A DNA stretch of 64,000 nucleotides from an uncultured Eggerthella sp. (lineage in GTDB: Bacteria; Actinomycetota; Coriobacteriia; Coriobacteriales; Eggerthellaceae). The translations under genes and the position numbers were made by a program. The notes under the pieces are model-generated. The model was not told the DNA's origin, searched no databases, and saw only the letters and a list, made by a program, of their open reading frames with translations. Numbering within the stretch: position 1 is the first letter of the stretch; every line of letters begins with the position of its first letter. The stretch is taken from positions 62,001 through 126,000 of the forward strand of contig UPYK01000002.1 in assembly GCA_900538545.1 (NCBI GenBank), given 5' to 3'. Below are positions 1-10,100 of this stretch, in pieces.

Positions 1-46
1 CGATCGCGACGAACACGGATATGAAAGAGAGCATGCGTTTTTGCAT
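1..46 (-). CDS. N-terminus of a truncated gene, possibly ABC permease
   Basis: Only the first 15 codons are in the window. The reverse strand reads M-Q-K-R-M-L-S-F-I-S-V-F-V-A-I, a basic start followed by a hydrophobic stretch, as in a membrane protein or signal anchor. An AAGGA Shine-Dalgarno lies about 6 nt before the ATG. It is downstream of, and in the same direction as, an amino-acid ABC binding protein, so a permease of the same transporter is plausible. A strong terminator separates the two. Function is inference from position only. Confidence 0.5.
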   Translation of the reverse strand, partial: MQKRMLSFISVFVAI

Positions 47-59
47 GAGAAGTCCTTAA

Positions 60-96
60 ATAAAAAACCCTCCCCAACACGCGGCTGGGGAGGGTT
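60..96 (-). terminator. Rho-independent terminator after the amino-acid binding protein
   Basis: The arms at 66-75 and 87-96 are a perfect 10-bp inverted repeat (CCCTCCCC core) around an 11-nt loop. On the minus strand the stem is followed by six T. It sits 12 nt after the stop of the 108-920 gene and just before the next start. It should cut the level of downstream transcript relative to the binding protein. Confidence 0.9.
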
Positions 97-107
97 CGTC
101 TAAAAGA

Positions 108-920
108 TTAGAGCCACTTGGCGGTGAGTTCGTCGATCGTGCCGTTCTCCTTGAGCTTCTTGAGCGCTTCGTTCAGCGCCTTGGTGAGCTCGGGGTTGTC
201 CTTGGAGACAACGATCGCATATTCTTCGCCGGTTGCGCTGGTTGCGACAACTTCAGCATCCTGGTAGGCGTCCTTGATCATCTTCTCAACGACAGCCTTG
301 TTGGTGCAAACTGCATCAGCCTGGCCGGACTGCATCGCTGCGAAGCAGTCGGTGGAGTTGCCATAGGGCTGGATGGTGGCGTTCGGGTAGTTCTCCTGAG
401 CGTAGGTTTCACCAGTGGTGCCAGACTGAACTGCGATGATGATGCCATCTTGGTTCAGGGCTTCTGCGGCGTTCTCTTCGGTGATGCCTTCATCTTTCAT
501 GACCGCAACAGCCTGGTCGTCGATGTAGAACGCATCGGTGAAGTCGATCTGCTCTTCACGCTCAGGCGTAACGGTGAAGCCGGACATGCCGATGTCAACC
601 TGACCGCCGGAAACAACCGCAGGGATGATAGCGTCGAACTGGAGGTTCTTGTTCTCGTATTCGAGACCGAGCTCTTCAGCGAGCGCCTTGCCCAGCTCAA
701 CTTCGAAGCCGACCACTTCGTCACCTTCGAGGTTCTCGAATGGAGGATAGTCGGGAGAGAGACCGACTACGAGCTTGCCGTCGTTCAGCAGCGTGTAGTC
801 TGCGGATTCAGCGTTGTTGTCTTTGGACTCGTTGTTCGAAGAGCAACCGAACAAGCCAATAGACGCGACCAGGGCGAATAGCACAGCAACTACGCCAAGT
901 TTCTTCATTGTTGCAGTCAT
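108..920 (-). CDS. Amino-acid ABC transporter substrate-binding lipoprotein
   Basis: This is a 270-aa extracellular solute-binding protein of family 3 (polar amino-acid type). A lipoprotein signal peptide with an LFGC lipobox ends near residue 26, followed by a Ser/Asn/Glu-rich linker. The mature part begins with the family pattern VVGLSPDYPPFE and contains the FDAIIPAVVSGQVDIGMSG-type ligand-site region (seen here with two Gly) and TPEREEQIDFTDAFY. The ATG at 920 is preceded by AAAGGA at 5-6 nt, which supports this start over the second Met. The protein should capture an amino acid outside the membrane and pass it to a permease/ATPase pair, perhaps encoded just beyond the left edge. The exact ligand cannot be read from sequence. 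Confidence 0.92.
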   Translation of the reverse strand: MTATMKKLGVVAVLFALVASIGLFGCSSNNESKDNNAESADYTLLNDGKLVVGLSPDYPPFENLEGDEVVGFEVELGKALAEELGLEYENKNLQFDAIIPAVVSGGQVDIGMSGFTVTPEREEQIDFTDAFYIDDQAVAVMKDEGITEENAAEALNQDGIIIAVQSGTTGETYAQENYPNATIQPYGNSTDCFAAMQSGQADAVCTNKAVVEKMIKDAYQDAEVVATSATGEEYAIVVSKDNPELTKALNEALKKLKENGTIDELTAKWL

Positions 921-946
921 AACGTTCCTTTCGTTTCTGAGACTTT

Positions 947-963
947 CTTAGTATATAGCTAAG
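947..963 (-). promoter_or_regulatory. -10 element inside a small inverted repeat upstream of the binding protein
   Basis: On the minus strand TATACT (955-950) fits a sigma-70 -10 box for the 108-920 gene. It lies within an imperfect operator-like repeat, CTTAG (947-951) and CTAAG (959-963), with a 7-bp centre. No good -35 hexamer is seen at 16-18 bp, so the promoter may be activator-dependent or the assignment wrong. Confidence 0.35.
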
Positions 964-1085
964 TTGGTCTAAAACCGCGGATACGTTGCGGTTACGGCAG
1001 GTTTTTTTATCAGGAACGTGCGCGTGAGCGGGTGCCGGCAGACAAGCTGGCAGAAAGCCGCGAATCAGGAATGCTGACGAGGTGA

Positions 1086-3050
1086 CTAGGAATGCTGGCC
1101 CTCTTGATAGGGGTAGGCCTCGATAAGCTCTGAGATCGTGACGAACTTATAGCCTTGGCTCTTCAGATAGGGCAAGGCTTCACGAAGTGCCGCAACGGTC
1201 TGCGAGCGATCGCCACCGCCATCGTGCATGAGGATGACCTCACCAGGACCTGCGCTCTTGATACGCGAAGCGATGGTGTCCGCGCCAGGTCGGCGCCAGT
1301 CTTCGGTGTCGATATTCCAACCGATCTCGCCCTGGACCATGTCCCTGAGGTCGTTCGCCACACTGTCGTTGAAGTTACCGCCAGGTGCGCGGAAGTAGAC
1401 GCTCGCGTCTTTATTCGCAGCGTCCTTGATGGCATCCATGCCCTTTTGCACTTCTTCTTTGCGTTCCGTCGTGCTCATGAGATTGAGCGAAACGCCCTTG
1501 CCCGATCCTGCTGCGTGATCCCAGGTGTGGGTTGCGATCTCGTGCCCTTCATTGGCCATGCGTGCGATCTGATCGGAGTGCGAAGAGATCTGTTCGCCGA
1601 TGGTATAGAACGTTGCTTTTGCTCCGTTCTCCTTCAGGATATCGAGAATCTGCTCGGTCGAGCCATCCCAAGGTCCGTCATCGAAGGTGAGCGCGATGAC
1701 CTTTTCGCCGTTGGAGTTGGCGTTGTAGTACACCAGACGGTTATCGATCTTTTCCTTGGTGACCTGCTCGATGGTCTTGCCCGATTCAGAGCCCGTGCGG
1801 GTTACCGTTTCGCCATCTTGACCAGCCAAGAAAACGTGGAGCGCGCCATACTGGCCAGCCTTTGAATAGCCCGCCGGAGTGATCGTCGGTGCCGAATCGG
1901 TGTAGTCTTCCATCACGTCGGTGCCGTTCGAGACGACCACCTGGTCACCTTCGTTGATGTGCGCATTGAGGTCGCTTACGGGTTGCTCATTGATGATGGC
2001 GGTACAACGGGTGCCGTCGCCTTCGCGCAGCACTGATTCATCGACCGCAACGAAGTTTCCGGGCGTGACCTGCACGATGTTGTTATCGAGCAGCCCTTCG
2101 ATCGAGCGCTCGCTTCCTTCGAGCGTCATCTTCTCGCCATTGACCGTGGCCGTAATAGGGCCTGCGAAAGCGATCTGCTGGTAACCGAAGAAGCCACCTA
2201 TGCCCAGTGCGACCACGATCGCAACGGCAGCGATCACGCGCGGCCATGCTTTAGTGCGCTTGCGCGCGTGCTTCGAAGTGGAAGTGAGCGGCTTGAAATT
2301 CGCAGGTGAAGCGGCTTGTGCGTTGGATGCTTTGTAGCGCCCACTTGCAGCAGTGTAGTCCTGGTAGTCGTAGGGTTGCGGTGAGGCTTGCGCGTGTTCG
2401 ACTGCGGCGAAGCTTGCGGAATGTCCGGCGTACGATCTCTGTCTGGGGTTGGCAGTATCGGCCGCCCTTGAGCGCGCGGCTTGTTCAGCCTGCGGGTCTA
2501 CCTGGTCGCTTGTTGGCGGAACGGTGCGGAATCTCGATGACTGACTCGCGTGAGTGGCGGGGTATTCGGAAGAAAACGCCTGAGTAGCACGATGCGAGCC
2601 CGTAAAAGAAGCGTTCGTTTGTTGGTCATGCGCGTGAACAGGGGGGAGCGAACCATCGGTATGCGTTCCGCGCACAGGATAGGTTTCGCCTGTGTAAAGC
2701 GGGTTGCCTGCGCCATGCGTGCGAACCCCCGTGCTTTCAAAAGGTGCCTCTTCGACGCCAAAGCCAGGTGCTTCCTGTCCTGGTCGAGCTTGCTGTTGCA
2801 TCGCTCTAGCCGCAGGAGACTTCGGATGGGGAGTGCCGACGGCACCGATGGTAGGCAGCGATGTTTGAGAGAGGTGAGGGTTGCGATCGTGATTGAAGGA
2901 CTGTGCGTCTTTCACCATGCGAATGCCGTTAGTCGATGAAAGCTCATCGCTCTGAACGGTTTCGCGATTGGACGTACGACGCTGTGGCTTGCGACGGTGC
3001 GGGCGAGCGTGATCGTGCTGGTGATGCGCTGGTCGATAATCGTGAGGCAT
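1086..3050 (-). CDS. Membrane-anchored polysaccharide deacetylase (NodB domain)
   Basis: The protein has 654 aa. Residues 1 to about 270 form a long hydrophilic region rich in Gln, His, Ser, Pro and Arg with no recognisable fold. A single membrane segment follows (about 272-295, starting WPRVIAAVAIVV), then an extracellular stretch of about 140 aa, then a NodB/CE4 domain from about 450 to 640. The metal and catalytic motifs are present: TFDDGP (motif 1), HTWDH (motif 2), RAPGGNF (motif 3) and LMHDGG near the end. The enzyme probably deacetylates an N-acetylated wall glycan such as peptidoglycan GlcNAc or MurNAc, which often gives lysozyme resistance. The start is uncertain: GAGGGG lies about 14 nt before the ATG used here, and later in-frame Met codons have no better ribosome site. 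The long cytosolic extension is unusual for the family. Confidence 0.88.
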   Translation of the reverse strand: MPHDYRPAHHQHDHARPHRRKPQRRTSNRETVQSDELSSTNGIRMVKDAQSFNHDRNPHLSQTSLPTIGAVGTPHPKSPAARAMQQQARPGQEAPGFGVEEAPFESTGVRTHGAGNPLYTGETYPVRGTHTDGSLPPVHAHDQQTNASFTGSHRATQAFSSEYPATHASQSSRFRTVPPTSDQVDPQAEQAARSRAADTANPRQRSYAGHSASFAAVEHAQASPQPYDYQDYTAASGRYKASNAQAASPANFKPLTSTSKHARKRTKAWPRVIAAVAIVVALGIGGFFGYQQIAFAGPITATVNGEKMTLEGSERSIEGLLDNNIVQVTPGNFVAVDESVLREGDGTRCTAIINEQPVSDLNAHINEGDQVVVSNGTDVMEDYTDSAPTITPAGYSKAGQYGALHVFLAGQDGETVTRTGSESGKTIEQVTKEKIDNRLVYYNANSNGEKVIALTFDDGPWDGSTEQILDILKENGAKATFYTIGEQISSHSDQIARMANEGHEIATHTWDHAAGSGKGVSLNLMSTTERKEEVQKGMDAIKDAANKDASVYFRAPGGNFNDSVANDLRDMVQGEIGWNIDTEDWRRPGADTIASRIKSAGPGEVILMHDGGGDRSQTVAALREALPYLKSQGYKFVTISELIEAYPYQEGQHS

Positions 3051-3194
3051 GGCTGGTTTCTCGTGATCCCCTCATTGCTCTTTGGGACGCTTCGTGCTTG
3101 CAAAGAACAAGCGCGCCCATAAGGAAATGAACGCGCTTTATTCTACTCGCATTTTGTAGGGATTGTAGGGAAAACTCGCGCTTTTGTTGTGTAT

Positions 3195-5099
3195 TTATTC
3201 CATAAGCGCGGTGACCGCTTGAGCATAGGCGATCGGGTCATCGACCGGCATGTTCTCAACGATGAGCGCTTGATTGTAGAGGATGGTCGAATACTGCGCG
3301 ATCTTCTCCGTATCGCCGGCCTCCTGAGCCTGCTTCAAAACTTCGAAGATCCTGTGCTGAGGATTGATCTCGAGCACTCGGTCGGCTTTGATGCGCTCGC
3401 CATCCGGACCCATTGCCATCATGCGTTCCATCTCAAGCGAGATCGGTCCTTCGGTGGTAACGGCGGCTGGCGTGTCGGAAAGACGCGTGGAAACCGCTAC
3501 GCGGGTGACGGCGCCATCAAGCGCCTCTTTCATGGCGTTGAACAGCCCTTCGTTTTCCTTTGTGATAGCTTCAGCGGCTTCTTTCTCGTCTTCGGTCTCG
3601 AGGTCGAGATCGCCACCAGCGACATTCTTCAGCGGGCGCTCGTCGAAGCTGTTCATGGACATCATGCAGAATTCGTCGACGTCCTGAGTGCACAGCAGCA
3701 CGTCATAGCCCTTAGCCATAACGGTCTTCACGATGGGCATCTTGGCCAAGCGATCGACCGATTCGCCTACTGCGTAGTAGATCGACTTCTGATCTTCGGC
3801 GGCCTTTTCGAGGTACTCTGCGAGCGTGATCATGCGCTTTTCGGTTGCAGAATAGAAGAGCAGCAGGTCAGAGAGCTTATCGGCATCCATGCCGTAGCTT
3901 GAGTAGATGCCGTATTTAATGCCGCGTCCGAAGTCCTTGAAGAAGCCTTCGTAGGCTTCGCGATCATCTTCGAGCATCTTCAGCAGGTCGGACTTGATCT
4001 TCTTTTCGAGCTTCTGGGCGATGGCGCGCAACTGACCATTGTGTTGAAGCGTTTCGCGCGAGATGTTGAGCGTGAGGTCTTGGCTGTCCACTACGCCACG
4101 AACGAAGTTGAAGTAATCGGGCAGCAGCTCCTCGCATTTCTCCATGATGAGCACGTTCGACGTATAAAGTGCGAGCCCCTTCTTGTAATCCTTGCTGTAG
4201 AGGTCGTAGGGCGCATGGCTCGGGATGAAGAGCAGCGCGTCGTAGGAAAGCGTGCCTTCGGCGTGGATCGAGATCGTGCGCAGCGGATCAGCATAGTCGT
4301 GGAAATCCGACTTGTAGAATTCGTTGTATTCCTCTTCGCTCACCTCTGATTTGCGTCGTTTCCAGATGGGGATCATCGAGTTGATGGTCTCGACTTCGGT
4401 CACGGTCTCATACTGCGGCGTATAATCGTCAGGCGCGTCTTCGGGTTTAGGCAGCTCAACGCTTTTCGCGCATTCCATCTTGATGGGGTAGCGCACATAA
4501 TTGCTGTAGCGCTTGATGAGGGATTTCAGCTGCGGCTCGCTCAAGAACAGGTCGAAGTCCTCTTCTTCGGTGTTCTCTTTAAGCTCGAGGATGATCTCGG
4601 TACCGTGCGTTTGCTTCTTGCCCTTTTTGATCGAGTAGCCTTCGATGCCATCGCTCGTCCAGCTCCAGGATTCATCGGCTCCCCAAGCGCGCGAGTTCAC
4701 CGTCACCTTTTGGGCGACCATGAAAGCGGAATAGAAGCCAACACCGAACTGGCCGATGATATCGAGATCCTTGCCCTGGTCTTCGGCGTTTTCAGTCTTG
4801 AATTCCTGGCTTCCGGAATGAGCGATCGTGCCGAGATTCTCTTCGAGTTCGGCTTTCGTCATGCCGATGCCGGAGTCTTCTACGGTGATCGTGCGTGCGT
4901 CTTTGTCGAAGGAAACGGTGATGAACAGGTCGTCTTTTGCGACCGTGATCGAAGAGTCGGTGAGGCTCTTGAAATAGAGCTTGTCGACCGCATCCGATGC
5001 GTTCGAGATAAGTTCGCGCAGGAAGATCTCACGATTCGTGTAGATCGAGTTGATCATGAGGTCGAGCAGCTTCTTGCTCTCAGTTTTGAATTGCTTCAT
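3195..5099 (-). CDS. htpG: Molecular chaperone HtpG (Hsp90)
   Basis: The protein has 634 aa, the normal bacterial HtpG length. The N-terminal GHKL ATPase domain shows LRELISNASDA (helix with the catalytic Glu and the Mg-binding Asn), DSGIGMT and GQFGVGFYSAFM, followed by the middle domain with RGVVDSQDLTLNISRE and a C-terminal dimerisation domain. AAAGG lies 7 nt before the ATG. It is an ATP-dependent cytosolic chaperone. A perfect CIRCE element and a hairpin lie in the 100 bp upstream, so it is probably repressed by HrcA. This differs from Bacillus subtilis, where htpG lacks CIRCE. The next gene upstream, proC, is on the same strand but separated by this control region. Confidence 0.97.
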   Translation of the reverse strand: MKQFKTESKKLLDLMINSIYTNREIFLRELISNASDAVDKLYFKSLTDSSITVAKDDLFITVSFDKDARTITVEDSGIGMTKAELEENLGTIAHSGSQEFKTENAEDQGKDLDIIGQFGVGFYSAFMVAQKVTVNSRAWGADESWSWTSDGIEGYSIKKGKKQTHGTEIILELKENTEEEDFDLFLSEPQLKSLIKRYSNYVRYPIKMECAKSVELPKPEDAPDDYTPQYETVTEVETINSMIPIWKRRKSEVSEEEYNEFYKSDFHDYADPLRTISIHAEGTLSYDALLFIPSHAPYDLYSKDYKKGLALYTSNVLIMEKCEELLPDYFNFVRGVVDSQDLTLNISRETLQHNGQLRAIAQKLEKKIKSDLLKMLEDDREAYEGFFKDFGRGIKYGIYSSYGMDADKLSDLLLFYSATEKRMITLAEYLEKAAEDQKSIYYAVGESVDRLAKMPIVKTVMAKGYDVLLCTQDVDEFCMMSMNSFDERPLKNVAGGDLDLETEDEKEAAEAITKENEGLFNAMKEALDGAVTRVAVSTRLSDTPAAVTTEGPISLEMERMMAMGPDGERIKADRVLEINPQHRIFEVLKQAQEAGDTEKIAQYSTILYNQALIVENMPVDDPIAYAQAVTALME

Positions 5100-5130
5100 G
5101 CATAAGCCTTTCTTGTGGAGGGTACGTGCG

Positions 5131-5156
5131 TGCGGCCTACCGAGGGGCAGGCCGCA
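5131..5156 (-). promoter_or_regulatory. Hairpin in the htpG leader
   Basis: TGCGGCCT (5131-5138) and AGGCCGCA (5149-5156) form a perfect 8-bp GC-rich stem with a 10-nt loop, lying between the CIRCE element and the htpG ribosome site. No T tract follows, so it is not a terminator. It could stabilise the leader RNA or affect translation. This role is inference. Confidence 0.55.
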
Positions 5157-5174
5157 GATTTATCACGAAAAAAG

Positions 5175-5201
5175 TTAGCACTCTCAGGGCGAGAGTGCTA
5201 A
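5175..5201 (-). promoter_or_regulatory. CIRCE operator (HrcA binding site)
   Basis: The site reads TTAGCACTC, nine spacer bases, GAGTGCTAA, which matches the CIRCE consensus at every arm position with the canonical spacing. It lies 76 bp before the htpG start. HrcA binding here is established knowledge for CIRCE. Control of htpG specifically is inferred from position. hrcA, groEL and dnaK are not in the window. Confidence 0.95.
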
Positions 5202-5285
5202 GAAAGTAAGCAGTTCGTGAAGAACATGCACAAAAACATCACAGTTTTCTCGGATGTTGTTGTGCAGCTAACGCAATCAGAAGCC

Positions 5286-6080
5286 CTAGAGGCTGCGCGC
5301 TTTTGCAACCGTGGCGCGCACAGCGCGGGTGGTGGTGCCGCGGAAGGCTCTCTCTTCAAGCGTCTCAACGCCAGCGATGGTCGAGCCGCCAGGAGAGCAA
5401 ACTTGATCCTTCAGCTTGCCAGGGTGTTCGCCCGTCTCAAGCACCATCTTTGCGCTGCCGAGCACGGTTTGCGCGGCGATCATTTGCGCTTGTGCGCGCG
5501 GCAGGCCTTCAGCAACCCCGCCATCGGCTAATGCCTCGATGAACATATAGACGAACGCAGGCGCGCTGCCTCCCACTGCGCTTGCGGCATCCATGAGAGG
5601 TTCGGCAAGCTCGATCGCGAGCCCAAAGCTCTCGAGCAGTTCCTTCACGATCTTCGCCTCTTCGGGGGAGACAAGGTCGCCCGGGCAGAACGCGGTGGTG
5701 CCTTCGCCCACCAGTGCTGGCGTGTTGGGCATGACCCGTACGATCTTCTGTGGATGACCGATCTTCTCTCCGAGCCATGCGAGGGTCTTGCCCGGTGCGA
5801 TGCTCACCAGGATCTGGTGTTCATGCAGGTGATCCTTGATTTGGTCGATCACCGCTTCATACTGTTGCGGCTTCACGCAGAGAAACACGATATCGCTCTC
5901 TCCAGCAACAAGGGTGTTGTCGGTGGTGGTTTGGATGCCAAGGCGCTCATGCGTTGCGTTCGCGTGTTCAGGCGTCGAATTCGAGCCATAGATCTCGTCG
6001 GGTGAAACGAGGCCTTTCTTGATGATTCCTGCGATGATGGCTCTCGCCATGTTGCCGCAGCCGATGAAACCAAGTCTCAT
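5286..6080 (-). CDS. proC: Pyrroline-5-carboxylate reductase
   Basis: The protein has 264 aa, close to typical ProC. It opens with the Rossmann dinucleotide motif GFIGCGNMARA and carries the conserved VMPNTPA and GGSAPAF segments. The C-terminal dimerisation region holds SPGGSTIAGVETLEE. It catalyses the last step of proline synthesis, NAD(P)H-dependent reduction of 1-pyrroline-5-carboxylate. AGGAGG sits about 5 nt before the ATG. No proline-pathway partner (proA, proB) is adjacent. No clear terminator separates it from the htpG promoter region. Confidence 0.95.
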   Translation of the reverse strand: MRLGFIGCGNMARAIIAGIIKKGLVSPDEIYGSNSTPEHANATHERLGIQTTTDNTLVAGESDIVFLCVKPQQYEAVIDQIKDHLHEHQILVSIAPGKTLAWLGEKIGHPQKIVRVMPNTPALVGEGTTAFCPGDLVSPEEAKIVKELLESFGLAIELAEPLMDAASAVGGSAPAFVYMFIEALADGGVAEGLPRAQAQMIAAQTVLGSAKMVLETGEHPGKLKDQVCSPGGSTIAGVETLEERAFRGTTTRAVRATVAKARSL

Positions 6081-6344
6081 AGTTCCTCCTCAATCGCGCC
6101 TAGAGGCGTGATCTGATACGATTGCGCTTGCATTTGCACGATCGAGCACTGAGAAGCGCGCGCTTTTGCGGTGTGCGTGCTTGTGATCGAACAACCTTAT
6201 AATAGCGCGCATATCTATTGCGTCCATCGATGCATGATTACCCTTTAGCAACGCTTTGTTTTCAGTGGAACAAACTTCGCGATGCTCCATGCGAGTCCTT
6301 GAACGCTCGGCGCTACACTGACAAAAAAGAGAAAGGGGCAAGCT

Positions 6345-6872
6345 ATGGCTTCCCAGGAAAAAGCAGAAAAGAATTGGTCGCTCATCGTACCGGGCGTGCT
6401 GCTCATCTTCTTCGGCGCGCTGTGCGCGTTCTATCCCGGCATTACGCTTTTGAGCGTTACCTTCGTAGCTGGCGCTGGCTTCGTCTTCGCTGGTATCGTG
6501 AACATCATATCCTACGTGCGCGAACGCAAAACGACAGGGCTTTCGGGCTGGTATGTGGCTTACGGCATCTTGGATATCATCATCGGCTTGATGCTGGTCA
6601 TCCATCCGCTCGCAACAGCCTATGTCATACCGTGGCTCATCGGTGCCTTCATCATGGCGTATTCCATCGTGGAGATATTCGCCATCATCGCTTCACGTAA
6701 GCAACTGGGCTCGATCTGGGGGCTCGGACTGGTCTCGGCCATTTTGAGCTTGCTCGTGGGCATCTGCTTCTTCATCTTCCCTGGAAGCCTTGCGATCTTC
6801 ATCGCGGTCTTCGCGGTGATTCGTGGCGCAACGCTGATCGCTTCGGGGTGGAGCGGATATCAGCCGGTCTAA
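6345..6872 (+). CDS. DUF308/HdeD-like membrane protein
   Basis: This is a 175-aa protein that is nearly all membrane: six hydrophobic segments arranged as three hairpins, with paired Gly-rich turns such as GVLLIFFGALCAFYPG. This resembles the HdeD/DUF308 family, whose members are linked to acid stress in enterobacteria but have no defined activity. GAAAGGGG precedes the ATG by about 7 nt. A TATAAT box lies at 6198-6203 without a convincing -35. A small hairpin (CTAAACG-GGTG-CGTTTAG, 6869-6886) overlaps the stop codon but has no T tract. The gene stands alone between divergent proC and the RND gene. Confidence 0.8.
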   Translation: MASQEKAEKNWSLIVPGVLLIFFGALCAFYPGITLLSVTFVAGAGFVFAGIVNIISYVRERKTTGLSGWYVAYGILDIIIGLMLVIHPLATAYVIPWLIGAFIMAYSIVEIFAIIASRKQLGSIWGLGLVSAILSLLVGICFFIFPGSLAIFIAVFAVIRGATLIASGWSGYQPV

Positions 6873-7008
6873 ACGGGTGCGTTTAGCCAGGCGTCTCTGG
6901 TCAAGCGGCTAGGTTGCCAGGTGGCGTACGAGTGTTTCGCGCGGCTTTTGCGTGATGCACACACCCACGCACTTCTCTTCACTCGCCCATAGTTTTATTA
7001 CACTTTCG

Positions 7009-7037
7009 TAAGCCCTCCGCACCAATCGAAGGGCTTA
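7009..7037. repeat. Inverted repeat upstream of the RND exporter gene
   Basis: TAAGCCCT (7009-7016) and AGGGCTTA (7030-7037) are perfect 8-bp arms separated by 13 bp. No T run follows on either strand strong enough for a terminator. It may be a regulator site for the exporter about 100 bp downstream, or a weak terminator for the DUF308 gene. I cannot decide. Confidence 0.5.
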
Positions 7038-7136
7038 TGTGCGTTTGGCTCTGCGTTAAGGCTGCTACGTACACAAGTTATGGTATACAGATAAAGGAAA
7101 CTACTCTGTATATTGTTGCGTGTTCGTGAAGGTGTT

Positions 7137-10100
7137 GTGGCCTCTATGCTCTCTAAATTCAGCGTTAAGCGTCCCTATATCATCGTCGTTGCGGTTATCA
7201 TCGCGCTCATCCTCGGCGGTGTTTCATTGAGCAAGATGAAGACCGACTTGCTTCCCGACATGGACATTCCCTACCTCATGGTCATGACCACCGATCCTGG
7301 TGCGAGCGCTGAGAAGGTCGAGACTGAAGTGACCGAGGTGCTCGAAAGCACGCTCTCGACGGTCAATGGCGTGACCGAGATCCAATCCCAGAGCGCAAAC
7401 AACTTCTCCATGGTATTCCTTGAATTCGAAGATGGCACCGATATGGATTCGGCTCTGGTGAAGGTGTCTTCGGCGGTCAACGAGGTCGAATCGCAGTTGC
7501 CCGAAACGGCTGGATCGCCTAACTACATGGAAATGAGCATGGACATGATGGCCACGCTCTACATTGCCGCAAACTATGAAGGCAAGGACATCTATGAGCT
7601 TTCGGAATTCGCTGAAGACACGCTCTCGCCCGAACTTGAGCGCATCAACGGTGTTGCTGATGTTTCGGTGGTGGGTTCAGCGGAGCAATCCGTCGAAGTG
7701 CGCTTGAGCGATTCAAAGATCGAAGACATCAACAACAAATTGCTCGGAAACGTCAATTCCGAGCTCTACGATGCGAAGAAGTCGATCGACGAGGGGCGTT
7801 CCCAGATGGCTTCTGCGGAGAAGTCGCTGAAGGAACAGCAGACGAAGCTCGCCGATCAAGAAAAGGCCTCTACCGATCAGCTTGGGCAGGCTATCTCGGG
7901 TTTGACCATGGGTGTCTCTTCGGGCACCGCCCAAGTCGCTGCGCTTACCTCGCAGATCCAGGCGCTGCAAGCTCAGCTCGTTCAGGCTCCCGATGCGATG
8001 AAACCAGCCCTGCAACAGCAGATAGCGGCACTTCAAGAGCAGCTTACGAAAGCTACGAGCGAGCTAAGCGAGTATCAAAACCAGTTAGCCGTTGCTGAAG
8101 CAGGTGGGCTGAGCGCCGCAAGCCAGTTCGGCAGTGGAACAGCGCAGCTCGCGAATGCGCTGAGCATGCTCGAACAGAACAAGAAGCAGCTTGATGAAGC
8201 ACAGGCGCAGTATGAGGATGCGCGCGAGAAAGCCATCAAGTCGGCCAATATCGATGCGTTGGTAGACAAGACCACGCTTGCGAGCATGATCAAGGCACAG
8301 GATTTCTCGATGCCCGCAGGATATCTGGGCAACTCGAACGACGATGAACAGTGGCTCTTGCAGGTGGGCACGAATATCACGAGCATCGAGGACCTTGAGA
8401 ATCTGATGCTCGTCGACCTTGACGGCGTAGGCGAGGTTCGCCTTAAAGACGTGGCGGATATTACCGTGGTTGACAATGTGGGCGATGCCTACATGAAGCT
8501 CAACGGCGCCGAGGGCGTATGCCTCATGGTGTACAAGAGCTCAACTGCCAGCACGAGCGACATCTCGAACGCGTGCCAGGCGAAGATCGCTGACCTGCGC
8601 GAAGACTACCCGGGCCTTTCACTCGACATCGTGAGCGATCAGGGCTCGTACATCTCGCTCTACATCAATTCGATCCTGCAGTCGCTGCTCTTGGGCGCGC
8701 TGCTCGCTATCGTGGTGCTCGCGCTCTTCCTGCGCGATTGGAAACCGACGCTCATCGTGGCGTTCTCCATTCCGTTCTCCGTGCTCGTTGCGCTTTTGCT
8801 CATGTATTTCTCGGGCATCTCGCTCAACATCATGTCGCTGGGTGGCATTGCGCTGGCTATCGGCATGTTGGTGGATAACTCCATCATCGTGCTGGAGAAC
8901 ATCTATCGTTTGCGTGGCCGTGGCATTCCAGCACAGCGCGCGGCAGTGCAAGGTGCGAAGCAGATCACGGGTGCGGTCATCGCTTCAACGCTCACCACCA
9001 TCTGCGTTTTCTTGCCGATCGTCTTCACCACGGGCATCGTGAACCAGATGATGCTGCCCTTCGCGCTCACGATCGCCTATGTGCTGTGTGCGTCGCTCGT
9101 GGTGGCGCTCACGCTCGTTCCGAGCTTGTCGCGCTTCGTGTTCAGGAACTACCAGCCACGTCGCAATAAAGGCTTCGAGCATCTTCAGGATGCTTATGCG
9201 CGTTCGCTCAATTTCTTCTTGCAGCACAAAGCCATTCCGCTCGTGGTTTCCGTGGTATTGCTCGTGGTTGCCGTGGGTGGCGTGTTCAACATGGGCATCA
9301 CCATGGTGCCGACCATGACGGGCAAGAACATGTCGGTCACGGTCGTGATGCCTGAGGATGTGGAGAAGGAAGACGCGTATGCCATGGCGGACGAGATCAT
9401 GGATGCTGCTGTGAGCATCGATGGCGTGGGCAATGTGGCCGCGATCGACGGCACAAGCTCTCTCTCGATGGTCTCGAGCACCGCTTCTGAAGGCAGCGAA
9501 GATGCCTACGAGATGTTCATGTTCTATCTGCAGATGGACGATTCGGTCACCACGGAACAACAAGTGCTCGATATCGGCAAAGAGCTATCGGAAAAGACCG
9601 CCGGTCTCGATTGCGAAGTGATCACCGATGCTTCTTCATCGGATGCCATGAGTTCGATGCTCGGCAGCGGTCTTTCCATCACGATCACTGGTCCCGACCA
9701 GGAGAAACTCCTTGCGATGAGCGAAGACGTGATGCGGATCGTGGATGAGGTCGATGGCTACACCGAGATCGAGAACGGCATGGAAGAGGCCGACAAAGAG
9801 CTGCATCTCATCATCGATGAAGACGCGCTCACCAAGAAAGGCTTCACGGTCGCGCAGCTCTACCAGGAGCTTTCTGGCATGCTGAACACCTCGACCACGT
9901 CGAGCAAGCTTACCGTCGATGATAAGCAGATGCAGGTCGAGATCATCGACGAAACGCACGTTCCTACGCGCGAGGATATCCTCGATACGGTCGTTACGCT
10001 CACGAGCCAAGCAGGCGAAACGGTCGATGTGAAGATCGGCGATGTTGCGCGAGTGGAAGAAGGGGTGGCTTCCAACGCGATCGTCCACTTGAATTCGGAC

